Shown here: in pieces, positions 35,572-44,310 of the stretch
How the letters are laid out: each line of letters starts with the position of its first letter
Numbering within the stretch: position 1 is the stretch's first letter
DNA from: Herbiconiux ginsengi
Lineage (GTDB): Bacteria; Actinomycetota; Actinomycetes; Actinomycetales; Microbacteriaceae
DNA length: 64,000 bases
Assembly (NCBI RefSeq): GCF_900107435.1
Contig: NZ_FNPZ01000001.1
Location: forward strand, 1,460,960 to 1,524,959
Direction of reading: 5' to 3'
Translations under genes and position numbers: made by a program
The notes under the pieces: generated by a model
What the model saw: only the letters and a program-made list of their open reading frames with translations
The model's database searches: none
What the model was told of the DNA's origin: nothing

Positions 35572-36255
35572 ATGACGCAGCCACCGGTGCAGGAAGATGG
35601 CGCCGATCGCGGCGGAAACGGCGGAAGCGTCGGCAAAGGGTGGCGCACCGGGTTCATCGTGCTCGCCATCGTGCTCGGCCTGGCCGTCGTGGGCGCGATC
35701 GTCTGGGGCGTGATCGCCGCGACCAGCTCACCCGCACCGACCCCCACCACCTCGGCGCCGACTCCCACGGCCTCGCCGACCCCGACGCCCACACCCACTC
35801 CGACCCCGACGCCCACACCTCCGCCGGTGGCCGCCCCGGCCTGCACGGCCGACGGTCTGAGCGTCACGCTCGGTGAGGCACAAGGCGCTGCCGGAACGAC
35901 GGGGCAACCGCTGATCTTCACGAACACCGGTGCGGAAACCTGCACCATCCAGGGGTTCCCCCAGGTGGCGTTCGTGGGCGACGACAACGGCACCCAGCTC
36001 GGCGCGGCCGCCGAACCCGACGGATCGACCACCGTCGCCACCCTCGAACTCGCGCCCGGCGACTCCGCTCAGTCGATGCTGCTCATCGCCACGGCGTCGA
36101 ACTTCCCGAACTGCACGGTGCAGCCGGCGAACGGGTTCCGGGTCTTCCCCCCGAACGACTCCGGTGCCGTCTTCGTGCCCACCACGGCCTATCAGGCCTG
36201 CTCGAACACGGATGTCGCACTGCTCCGTGTCGGCGCGGTGGGCGCTCCCGACTGA
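35572..36255 (+). CDS. Membrane-anchored DUF4232 protein
   Basis: A 227-residue protein: basic N-terminus, one membrane helix (about 26-47, FIVLAIVLGLAVVGAIVWGV), a Pro/Thr linker of TPTPTP repeats (about 60-85), then an extracellular DUF4232 domain starting at ACTADGLSVTLG. DUF4232 proteins are beta-rich surface proteins of actinobacteria without known function. GAGGGGAAGG precedes ATG 35572. Cys pairs in the domain suggest disulfides. Confidence 0.82.
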   Translation: MTQPPVQEDGADRGGNGGSVGKGWRTGFIVLAIVLGLAVVGAIVWGVIAATSSPAPTPTTSAPTPTASPTPTPTPTPTPTPTPPPVAAPACTADGLSVTLGEAQGAAGTTGQPLIFTNTGAETCTIQGFPQVAFVGDDNGTQLGAAAEPDGSTTVATLELAPGDSAQSMLLIATASNFPNCTVQPANGFRVFPPNDSGAVFVPTTAYQACSNTDVALLRVGAVGAPD

Positions 36256-36273
36256 GCGCCCACCGCGGGCCCG

Positions 36274-36566
36274 CTACCGCGCCCTGTCTTCGCTGTACGG
36301 GCCGCGGGCCGGATCAGCGCCTTCGGGCGTGGCCCCGTCGTCGGGATCGGTCGCCCCGATCGCATCGCCGAGATCGCGCACGGCGCCGCCGATGAGGCTG
36401 CCGGGTTCGCTGGGCTCGTCGGGGTCGACCGTTCCGCGTCGTCTCCGTGCAGGCCTTCGACCAGTCCGTTCGTCTGATCGAAGGGTTCACCCGCGGAGGC
36501 GACGGCGACGGGCCTGTCGACGCGTGTCTCCCAGGTGCGCTGAATAGCATGTGCGGCAATGGACAT
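36274..36566 (-). pseudogene. Frameshifted small acidic protein gene
   Basis: Two adjacent minus-strand segments look coding but are in different frames. The first, from ATG 36566, reads MSIAAHAIQRTWETRVDRPV and ends about GLHGDDAER; the second reads VDPDEPSEPGSLIGGAVRDL and ends YSEDRAR before TAG at 36274-36276. One missing base around 36425-36440 would join them into a roughly 97-residue acidic protein. Third-position GC is high in each segment. It could be a pseudogene, a sequencing error or, less likely, programmed frameshifting. The start overlaps the divergent protease start by 8 bp, so the true start is uncertain. Confidence 0.42.
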
Positions 36567-37752
36567 CATCGTCGACATCGTGCTGATCGTGATCGCCCTG
36601 CTGGCCGTGCTGGGCGGGTGGCGGCGCGGCGCGCTAGTGACCGCCGCATCGCTCGCGGGCATCATCGGAGGTGCGCTCCTGGCCACCGTGGTCGCCCCTC
36701 CGGCGGTCGAGTGGCTGGCCGGGCTCGGCTGGAGCACCGCCCTGCAGCGCACGGTCGCCGCCGGCGTGCTGCTGCTCCTGTGCATGGCCGCGGCGGTCGG
36801 CGTGCTCACCCTCGTGGCAGGCCTCCTCCGACGCGTGATCGGCTCGGTGAAGGTCGGCCGGGGACTGGACGCGATCGGCGGCGCCGCGCTCGGACTCCTC
36901 ACCTGGGGCGTGGTGGTCTGGCTGCTCGCGGGCTTCCTGCAGACCACCGGCATCCTGCCCGTGACCCAGGTCGTGGCCTCCTCGCGTGTGGTCTCGACCC
37001 TCAACACGCTCTCACCGGTGCCCTCGTCGACGGCGCTCGGCACACTGAACGCCGCGCTCAGCGACTCCGGCTTCCCGCAGGTGTTCGCCTTCGGCGGCGA
37101 GACCATCCAGGCCGCGCAACCGCCCGACCCCGGCGTCTCGGATGCGGTGAACGCCGCGGCCGGAAGCGTGGTGCGGGTGCTCTCCTCCGCCCCGGGCTGC
37201 GGTTCCGACGCCGAGGGCAGCGGATGGGCGGTGGCCGCCGACCGCATCGTCACGAACGCGCACGTCGTGGCGGGGTCGCAGGACCTGTTCGTGCAGGTCG
37301 GCGGAGTCGGCGAACTGCTGCCCGCCGAACTGGTCGTGTTCGACCCGGTGCGTGACCTCGCGGTGCTCGAGGTGCCGGGTCTGCCCGTCGCGCCGCTGCC
37401 GCTCGGAACCGAGCTCGGCGCATCCGATTCCGCTGTCGTCGCCGGCTACCCCGAGAACGGCGGCTACTCCGTGGTGCCCGCCCGGGTGCGCGAGGTGGTG
37501 GATGCGGTGGGCCGCGACATCTACGAACAGGGCGAGGTGACGCGGGAGATCTACTCGCTGCGCGGCACCGTGCGGCCGGGCAATTCCGGCGGGCCGCTCT
37601 TCGACGAGGCCGGCAACGTGGTGGGCGTGGTGTTCGCGCGGTCGACCATCGATGCGGACACCGGCTACGCCATGACGCTCGACGAGATCGCTCCCGTCGT
37701 GGCGGCGGCGGGGGCATCCGATCCGGTGGCGTCGGGAGCCTGCGCGGCCTGA
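36559..37752 (+). CDS. MarP-like membrane serine protease (CvpA domain plus trypsin-like protease)
   Basis: A 397-residue protein with four N-terminal membrane helices of CvpA type (about 1-130) and an extracytoplasmic trypsin-like domain. The catalytic triad is H235 (TNAHVV), D266 (RDLAVL) and S343 (GNSGGP). In mycobacteria MarP acts in acid and oxidative stress resistance by processing peptidoglycan hydrolases. No ribosome site is clear; TAGCAT at 36545-36550 lies eight bases upstream. Alone in its transcription unit. Confidence 0.9.
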   Translation: MDIIVDIVLIVIALLAVLGGWRRGALVTAASLAGIIGGALLATVVAPPAVEWLAGLGWSTALQRTVAAGVLLLLCMAAAVGVLTLVAGLLRRVIGSVKVGRGLDAIGGAALGLLTWGVVVWLLAGFLQTTGILPVTQVVASSRVVSTLNTLSPVPSSTALGTLNAALSDSGFPQVFAFGGETIQAAQPPDPGVSDAVNAAAGSVVRVLSSAPGCGSDAEGSGWAVAADRIVTNAHVVAGSQDLFVQVGGVGELLPAELVVFDPVRDLAVLEVPGLPVAPLPLGTELGASDSAVVAGYPENGGYSVVPARVREVVDAVGRDIYEQGEVTREIYSLRGTVRPGNSGGPLFDEAGNVVGVVFARSTIDADTGYAMTLDEIAPVVAAAGASDPVASGACAA

Positions 37753-37785
37753 GCGGTGCGACCTTCATCCACGGTTCACGAAAAC

Positions 37786-37804
37786 ATGTGTACGGCGTAC
37801 ACAT
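37786..37804. promoter_or_regulatory. Palindrome upstream of the VOC protein gene
   Basis: ATGTGTACGGCGTACACAT has perfect 8-bp arms around GGC. It lies 64-82 bp upstream of the VOC gene and 34 bp after the protease stop. TTATCG near 37811 may be part of the promoter. Typical of a TetR-family operator; no regulator gene adjoins it. Confidence 0.6.
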
Positions 37805-37867
37805 TCTCTGTTATCGTGCTCTCGTCGGCGCCTGATCGGGTGCCCGCGACACCCTGGAGGAGACGCC

Positions 37868-38281
37868 ATGAGCACTGTTCTGAACCCGTACATCAACTTC
37901 CGAGGCCAGGCGAAGGAGGCGGGCGAGTTCTACCAGTCGGTCTTCGGCGGCGAGCTCACGCAGAGCACCTTCGACGACTTCCAGATGGCACACGACCCGA
38001 GCGAGGGCGGGCTGATCATGCACTCCCAGCTCACCACCGCCGGCGGCCTGGTGCTGATGATCTCGGATGTGCCGAGCAACATGGAGTACAACCCCGGCAA
38101 CAACATCAGCGTCTCGTTGAGCGGTGAAGACGAAGAGGAGCTGCGTGGCTACTTCGACAAGCTCGCCGAGGGCGGAACCCTCGGGGTGCCTCTCGAGAAG
38201 GCGCCGTGGGGAGACAGCTTCGGCCAGCTCGTCGACAAGTTCGGCATCGGCTGGCTGGTGAACATCGCCGGCGCGAAGTAG
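37868..38281 (+). CDS. VOC family protein (PhnB-like)
   Basis: A 137-residue protein of the glyoxalase/bleomycin-resistance/PhnB-like group: YINFRGQAKEAGEFYQSVFGGE at the start, and EDEEELRGYFDKLAEGG and PWGDSFGQLVDKFGIGWLVN later. Members of this PhnB-like group often lack the metal ligands of glyoxalase, and here the usual His at the strand 1 position is Asn. Function unknown. GGAGGAG precedes ATG 37868. Confidence 0.82.
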   Translation: MSTVLNPYINFRGQAKEAGEFYQSVFGGELTQSTFDDFQMAHDPSEGGLIMHSQLTTAGGLVLMISDVPSNMEYNPGNNISVSLSGEDEEELRGYFDKLAEGGTLGVPLEKAPWGDSFGQLVDKFGIGWLVNIAGAK

Positions 38282-38336
38282 CGCGACGTCCGCGCGGGGC
38301 GGGGGAAGGCGAGGCGCCGCTCGCTAATCTGGGGCT

Positions 38337-38792
38337 ATGGAAACTCTCTTCTCCGTCTTGCACGTCGTCGGCGCCGTCTTCATCGTCGGGCCCATGGCCA
38401 TCCTGCCGATGACCGCACTCCGCGCCATCCGCTCGGGCAACGCCGCCCAGGTGCGCACGCTGGCGAAGTCGACCATGATCTTCAGCTACCTCTCGCTGAT
38501 CGTCTTCGTGCTGGGCTTCGGGCTGGTCGGAATGGCCGACCCGAAGTACGCACTGTCGGTCACCACGCCCTGGGTGCTGTGGTCGATCATCGCCTACGTG
38601 GTGGCGATCGTGCTGAACCTGGTGGTGGTGGTGCCCGCGATGCGGCGCGCCGGAGCGGAGGTGCAGCCCGCTGCGGCGACGCCGACTGGTGAGGGCGCGA
38701 CCCGTGCCGGGTACCCCGTGATCAGCGCGGGTTCCGGCATCGTGAGCCTGCTCCTCGTGCTCGTCGTGGTGCTGATGGTCTGGAAGCCGTGA
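38337..38792 (+). CDS. DUF2269-like integral membrane protein
   Basis: A 151-residue protein with four membrane helices (about 3-27, 45-65, 78-102, 128-149). FSVLHVVGAVFIVGPMA places the His typical of DUF2269-type membrane proteins in helix 1. Function unknown. TAATCT (38325-38330) lies six bases before ATG 38337 with no ribosome site, so it is likely leaderless. Confidence 0.7.
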   Translation: METLFSVLHVVGAVFIVGPMAILPMTALRAIRSGNAAQVRTLAKSTMIFSYLSLIVFVLGFGLVGMADPKYALSVTTPWVLWSIIAYVVAIVLNLVVVVPAMRRAGAEVQPAAATPTGEGATRAGYPVISAGSGIVSLLLVLVVVLMVWKP

Positions 38793-38830
38793 CCGATCGC
38801 CGTGTGCTCGCTCCTGACGCACGGATCCGA

Positions 38831-40006
38831 TCAGGCGATTCCGTGGGTGAGCACCAGCCCGACGGCACCCAGTGCGGCAGCGTCGCGTCCGAGTGAGCCG
38901 ACCTCGATGACGACCCCCGCGTTGGCGGCGAGGGTGTGCCGCTTGAAGCTCTCTTCGACCGAGAGCTCGACTCCCTCGCGCGCCCTGCTCAACGCTCCAC
39001 CGAGGATGATCGCTTCCGGGTTGAAGATGTTCGCGAGGGAGCCGGCCGCTCGCCCCACGGTTCGGTAGGCGTCGTCGAACGCGCGGACCACAGCGGATTC
39101 ACCCCTGCCGAGTCGAGCCACCACATCGCTCCAGGTGAGACCTCCCGGAAACGGCGGTGCCAGCGTGGCGAGAATGGCCGGAACGCCCACCACCGTCTCG
39201 AGGCAGCCCCGGCTTCCGCAACGACAGATGTTGCCGGGTGACTCGACCACCATGTGACCGAGTTCACCGGCTGCACCGATGGCCCCTGTCACGATCTTGC
39301 GATTGAGCACGAGGCAGCCTCCCGTGCCCGAGTGGAGTTTCATGTAGATGAAGCTCGCGTACCCGCGGCCTGCTCCCCACATCATCTCCGAGTAGCACGC
39401 CAGGCGAGAATCGTTGCCGAGATAGACGGCGCAGGGAAAGTAGGAGGCCGCGACGTCGAGCAGATCGCCGGACCAGCGCCGTCGTAAGCTCTCGTGGGCC
39501 ACGGAATTGGATGTCTCGTTCACGGGCCCACCGAGGGCGACGCCCACGCCGACGATCTGCTCCCATCCGAGAGAGCGCTGACTCAGAAGCAGATCGGCCA
39601 TCTGGCGTGCGGAGTCGAAACCGGCATCCGATCCGTATTCCGGATCGAGGACACGCTCATCCGCGGCCAGGACCGCATGGTCGACGGTCGCCAGGATCAC
39701 CCGGATCGAGCGATATCCGAAGTCGACTCCGATGACGATCCCCGCGGAAGCATCCAGATGGAGCGCTGCGGTCGGCCGGCCCCGCGCACCGGTCGCATCG
39801 ATGGCCTCGACGAGGATCCCGCGGTCGATCAGGGCGGTGACCGCGCGGGAGATGGTGGTCCTCGACCACCCCAGTGAGCTCATCAGATCGGCACGGGTCT
39901 GAGCGCCGTTCACGGCGATGTGGTTGACGAGCGTCGTGGCCTGATGACGTGCGTTTTCGGGGAGGGCCGCGAGAGCGGGTATCCCTTTTTGTGCATTGGT
40001 GTACAT
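38831..40006 (-). CDS. ROK family transcriptional regulator
   Basis: A 391-residue NagC/XylR-type regulator. N-terminal winged helix with TRADLMSSLGWSRTTISRAV (about 35-54), then the ROK sugar-kinase fold: GVDFGYRSIRVIL, GVGVALGGPVNE, and zinc motif CRCGSRGCLE. I chose ATG 40006 with AGAAGG nine bases upstream rather than the ATG 54 bp further out. Divergent from the serine hydrolase-sugar transporter genes, which it probably represses until the imported sugar binds. Confidence 0.88.
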   Translation of the reverse strand: MYTNAQKGIPALAALPENARHQATTLVNHIAVNGAQTRADLMSSLGWSRTTISRAVTALIDRGILVEAIDATGARGRPTAALHLDASAGIVIGVDFGYRSIRVILATVDHAVLAADERVLDPEYGSDAGFDSARQMADLLLSQRSLGWEQIVGVGVALGGPVNETSNSVAHESLRRRWSGDLLDVAASYFPCAVYLGNDSRLACYSEMMWGAGRGYASFIYMKLHSGTGGCLVLNRKIVTGAIGAAGELGHMVVESPGNICRCGSRGCLETVVGVPAILATLAPPFPGGLTWSDVVARLGRGESAVVRAFDDAYRTVGRAAGSLANIFNPEAIILGGALSRAREGVELSVEESFKRHTLAANAGVVIEVGSLGRDAAALGAVGLVLTHGIA

Positions 40007-40107
40007 ATATTGCCGCCTTCTCGGCCTACGGTTCGGCCTGTTTCGATTAATTCTGCTCATTGATGCGCATAAAAAGCGATCCTAGGGTGACATTTGTGTC
40101 AACGACG
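40007..40107. promoter_or_regulatory. Divergent promoter region of the ROK locus
   Basis: A candidate promoter for the rightward genes is TTGATG (40060-40065) and TAGGGT (40083-40088), 17 bp apart, starting near 40095. The region is AT-richer than its flanks. It supports the start at 40108 and not the in-frame TTG at 40060, which coincides with the -35 box. Confidence 0.5.
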
Positions 40108-41274
40108 ATGAATGTGAACGCGCTCGCATCCCAGGATGGTGTCGACGTCTTCGGGCAGGTCGGCCCCGGCTTCGAGTCCATGGTCGGTGCGGCGCTCGCC
40201 AATCTCACGACCGGCGAAGACATCGGGTTGCAGATCGCCGCATTCCGCGATGGCGATCTCCTCTTCGACCTGCATGGCGGGTATGCCGACGCCGCCCGCA
40301 GCCGCGTCTATCCGAGTGGGGCGCTCCACCTCACCTTCTCGGCGTCGAAAGCGATGCTCGCGCTGTGTGCTGCTCTTCTCGTGGATGATCGAAGACTCGT
40401 GCTCGACGCGCCGGTTGCGACGTACTGGCCCGAGTTCGCCCAAGCCGGGAAGAGCGAGATCACGGTGCGGCAACTGCTCAACCATCAGGCCGGCATCCCG
40501 GCTTTCCAGCACCAGATGTCCGTGGCCGACCTGGCGAACTGGCAGCTGTGCGTAGACGCGCTCGCGGCCCAGCCGCCGACGTGGGCGGCGGGGCGGGCCC
40601 AGGGATATCACGCCGTGACCATCGGGTATCTGGTGGGCGAGCTCGTGAACCGCGTGAGTGGTCTCCGCCCACGGGAGTTCTTTGCGCGCGAGATTGCAGG
40701 CCCGTTGAGCGCCGATGCGTGGTTCGGCGTTCCCGATGGACGTCTGACGGATGTACTCCCGCACGTTGCCGGCAGTGGGGCAGGGGACATCGCTCGATGG
40801 CAGCAGGAACGGCTCGATGCCGCACCGGGCTTCGTCACCCAGGCCTTCTCGAACCCTCCGGTGAGTGTGGCGACGATGGATGTTCCCGCGGTGTGGCAGG
40901 CGGAGATCCCGGCCGTATCCCTGGTCGCGAACGCGCGTGCGCTGGCGCTGTGCATGTCGGTCGCCCTGCCCGGGCCGACTCAGCTCATCTCGGGATCGAC
41001 CCTCGCAGCGCTCACCACGCAAAGCGCCCAGGGGGCGGATCTCGTTCTGATCGAGCAGCCTTCGCGCTACGCATCCCTGTTCATGCTGAGTTCGCCGCGT
41101 GAGCCGATGCTCAGCCCATCGAGCTTCGGTCACAACGGACTCTCGGGCTCACTGGTCTTCGCCGACCGTGACTCGGGGATCTCGTTCGCCTACCTCGGCA
41201 ACCGCGCCGAGCCGGCCTCCACGCCTCATTCCCGAGTGTCCAGGCTCATGGCCGCGCTGCGGGAGTGTGTCTGA
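40108..41274 (+). CDS. Serine hydrolase of the beta-lactamase/EstB family
   Basis: A 388-residue class C beta-lactamase-like hydrolase. The catalytic Ser-x-x-Lys is SASK at 78-81. YHAVT provides the Tyr of the second motif and GHNG the HxG third motif. EstB-type esterases and related transesterases share this fold. No signal peptide, so it is cytoplasmic. In the ROK locus it may remove an acyl or ester group from an imported carbohydrate. ATG 40108 is supported by the promoter position; no strong ribosome site is visible. Confidence 0.8.
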   Translation: MNVNALASQDGVDVFGQVGPGFESMVGAALANLTTGEDIGLQIAAFRDGDLLFDLHGGYADAARSRVYPSGALHLTFSASKAMLALCAALLVDDRRLVLDAPVATYWPEFAQAGKSEITVRQLLNHQAGIPAFQHQMSVADLANWQLCVDALAAQPPTWAAGRAQGYHAVTIGYLVGELVNRVSGLRPREFFAREIAGPLSADAWFGVPDGRLTDVLPHVAGSGAGDIARWQQERLDAAPGFVTQAFSNPPVSVATMDVPAVWQAEIPAVSLVANARALALCMSVALPGPTQLISGSTLAALTTQSAQGADLVLIEQPSRYASLFMLSSPREPMLSPSSFGHNGLSGSLVFADRDSGISFAYLGNRAEPASTPHSRVSRLMAALRECV

Positions 41275-41275
41275 A

Positions 41276-41308
41276 AGCACCACCGATTCCACGAGCACCA
41301 CCGATTCC
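41276..41308 (+). repeat. Direct repeat between hydrolase and transporter genes
   Basis: AGCACCACCGATTCC occurs at 41276-41290 and 41294-41308, an 18-bp period. It lies in the 57-bp gap before the binding-protein gene, upstream of AAAGGAG. It looks like a small duplication; a regulator site is possible. Confidence 0.75.
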
Positions 41309-41331
41309 CCGCAGCACCTCAAAGGAGAGCT

Positions 41332-42339
41332 ATGAACATCACCAGGAAGACCGCTGTCGCCGCAGCACTACTCAGCGCATCCGCGCTGGTGCTGAGCGGC
41401 TGCGCAGCCGGAAGCACCAGCGAGACCTCCGCGTCGAACGCGGAGAAGTTCGACATCATCAACATCTCGGGACCCGTGTCCGATCCGTTCTTCGGATCGT
41501 TCAAACAGGGCAGCGACGCGGCTGCCGAGGACCTCGGCGTCGACTACGAATACAGCGCATCGAAGGACAACACCGACCTCGTCTCGACCTACGCCAAGCT
41601 CACGGAAGCGGCGATCGCGAAGAACCCCGATGCGATCGTGATCGGAGACTACTTCCCCGACGCTCTGGAGCCCCTGATCGAGAAGGCGATCGCGGCCGGC
41701 ATCCCGGTCTTCGTCACCAACTCCGGCCGCGCCTCCTGGCGCGACATCGGAGCTCTCGGCTTCGTGGGCGAGAATCCGGATGCGATGGGTGCCGCGGCTG
41801 GCAAAGCGGCCGTCGAGGCGGGTGCGACCAACGCGGTCTGCGTGAATCAGATCGCCGGCAACCCGGTGGCCGAGCAGCGATGCAAGGGATTCTCCGACGA
41901 GATCGTCGCCGGTGGCGGGAAAGTCCAGGATCTCGTGATCCCTTCCGAAGACGCGAGCAACGACCAGAAGGTGCAGCAAGCCATCGCGGGTGCGCTCAAC
42001 GCCGACCCCGGCATCGACATGATCTTCACCTTGGGTTCCTCGATCGCCACCGACGCGATCCAGGCGAAGGCGCAGGCAGGATCGGACGCCATGATCGGCA
42101 CGACCGATGTGTCGACGAACGTGCTGAAGTCGATCCAGTCGGGCGACCTGCTCTTCTCCCTCGATCAGCAGCCCTACCTCCAGGGCTACTACGGGATGCT
42201 CATGGCCTACCAGTACCTGAAGTACGGCGTGCTTCCCGCCAACGAGATCGACTCGGGGCCGTTCCTGATCACGAAGGACAACGTCGACGGCGTTCTCGAG
42301 GTCAACACCACCTACCCGGGCATTCGCGGCGCATCCTGA
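41332..42339 (+). CDS. Ribose-type sugar ABC substrate-binding lipoprotein
   Basis: A 335-residue lipoprotein with lipobox LSGC (Cys24) and a periplasmic-binding-protein type I fold: FDIINISGPVSDPFFGSFKQ, then DAIVIGDYFPDALEPLIEKA. It captures a carbohydrate outside the cell. AAAGGAG precedes ATG 41332. It is followed by permease and ATPase genes on the same strand, so it is the first gene of the importer. Confidence 0.88.
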   Translation: MNITRKTAVAAALLSASALVLSGCAAGSTSETSASNAEKFDIINISGPVSDPFFGSFKQGSDAAAEDLGVDYEYSASKDNTDLVSTYAKLTEAAIAKNPDAIVIGDYFPDALEPLIEKAIAAGIPVFVTNSGRASWRDIGALGFVGENPDAMGAAAGKAAVEAGATNAVCVNQIAGNPVAEQRCKGFSDEIVAGGGKVQDLVIPSEDASNDQKVQQAIAGALNADPGIDMIFTLGSSIATDAIQAKAQAGSDAMIGTTDVSTNVLKSIQSGDLLFSLDQQPYLQGYYGMLMAYQYLKYGVLPANEIDSGPFLITKDNVDGVLEVNTTYPGIRGAS

Positions 42340-42367
42340 GCCGCGCCCGACTTCTAAGGAATCACTC

Positions 42368-43443
42368 ATGACTGACACCCCGATCGCTCACGTGAACACC
42401 GCCCGACGGAGTTCTCTCGCCGGCGCATTCGTGCCGACCAAGATCTATCGCTCCCCACAGTTCGGGGCACTCATCGCCGCGGTCGGGGTGTACGTCTTCT
42501 TCGCCGTCGTCGCCGGGCCGAACGGCTTCCTGACTCCCGCCGCCACGGCGGGCTGGGTCAATGCGACAGCAGAGCTGGCCCTGATCGCGATTCCCGTCGG
42601 CGTGCTCATGATCTCCGGGGAATTCGACCTCTCCGTCGGATCCGTCGTGGGCGCCTCGAGCATCACCGTCGCACTCGGATCCACCGTGCTCGGCTTGCCG
42701 CTTCCGCTGGTGATCATCGCCGCCCTCGGCGTCGGCGCCCTCACCGGTCTGGTCAACGGTCTGATCGTGAATGCCACCCGTCTGCCCTCCTTCATCGTGA
42801 CCCTGGCATCGAACTTCATCCTGCTCGGTCTCGCCCTCGGGCTCTCCCGCGTTCTCGCCGGTGTCAGCACGGTGTCCGTCACGTTCGACGAACCGTGGTC
42901 GACGCTCTTCGCCTCGACCTTCTTCGACCTGAACGTCACCGTCGTGTGGTGCCTGGTGGTGGGACTCGTCGCCTACTGGGTGCTCGCCCACACCCGCATG
43001 GGCAGCTGGATCTACGCCACGGGTGGCAATCTCGACGGCGCGATCAAAGCGGGCGTTCCGACCAACCGCGTCAGACTCACTCTGTTCATCGCGTCGGGGC
43101 TGGGCGCGGCGCTCGTCGGGGTGCTCCAAGCGGGCCTCTACCATTCGGGCAACGCCGTTCAGGGCCAGGGATTCGTCTTCCAGGCGCCGATCGTCGCCGT
43201 CATCGGCGGCGTGCTGCTCGTCGGAGGGTACGGATCCGTTCAAGGGATCGTCCTCGGCGCGATCACCTACGGCGTGGTGAGCATCGGCTTGTTCTACACC
43301 GGCTGGACGTCCGACTGGCTCTCGGCCTTCATCGGGGGCCTCCTGATCATCGCCGTGCTCGCCAATGACGCGATCCGCAAGTCCGCACTCAAATCCGGGG
43401 GACGCACTCGAGCACCTCGCGCACGCACGAAAGAAGGGCTCTG

Positions 43444-43444
<1 letters not shown>
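42368..43444 (+). CDS. Ribose-type ABC transporter permease (RbsC-like)
   Basis: A 358-residue permease with about nine membrane helices. Family sequences include GVLMISGEFDLSVGSV, GLVNGLIVNATRLPSFIVTL and the terminal ILANDAIRKSA-like tail. It forms the channel of a monosaccharide importer. AAGGA lies before ATG 42368. Its stop overlaps the ATPase start (TGATG). Confidence 0.88.
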
Positions 43445-44241
<797 letters not shown>

Positions 44242-44310
44242 ATCAGCCGAGCCGTCCGACCGACCGACCGACGGATCTCGACGATGTGATCCGTGAGAAA
44301 GGAAAGACCG

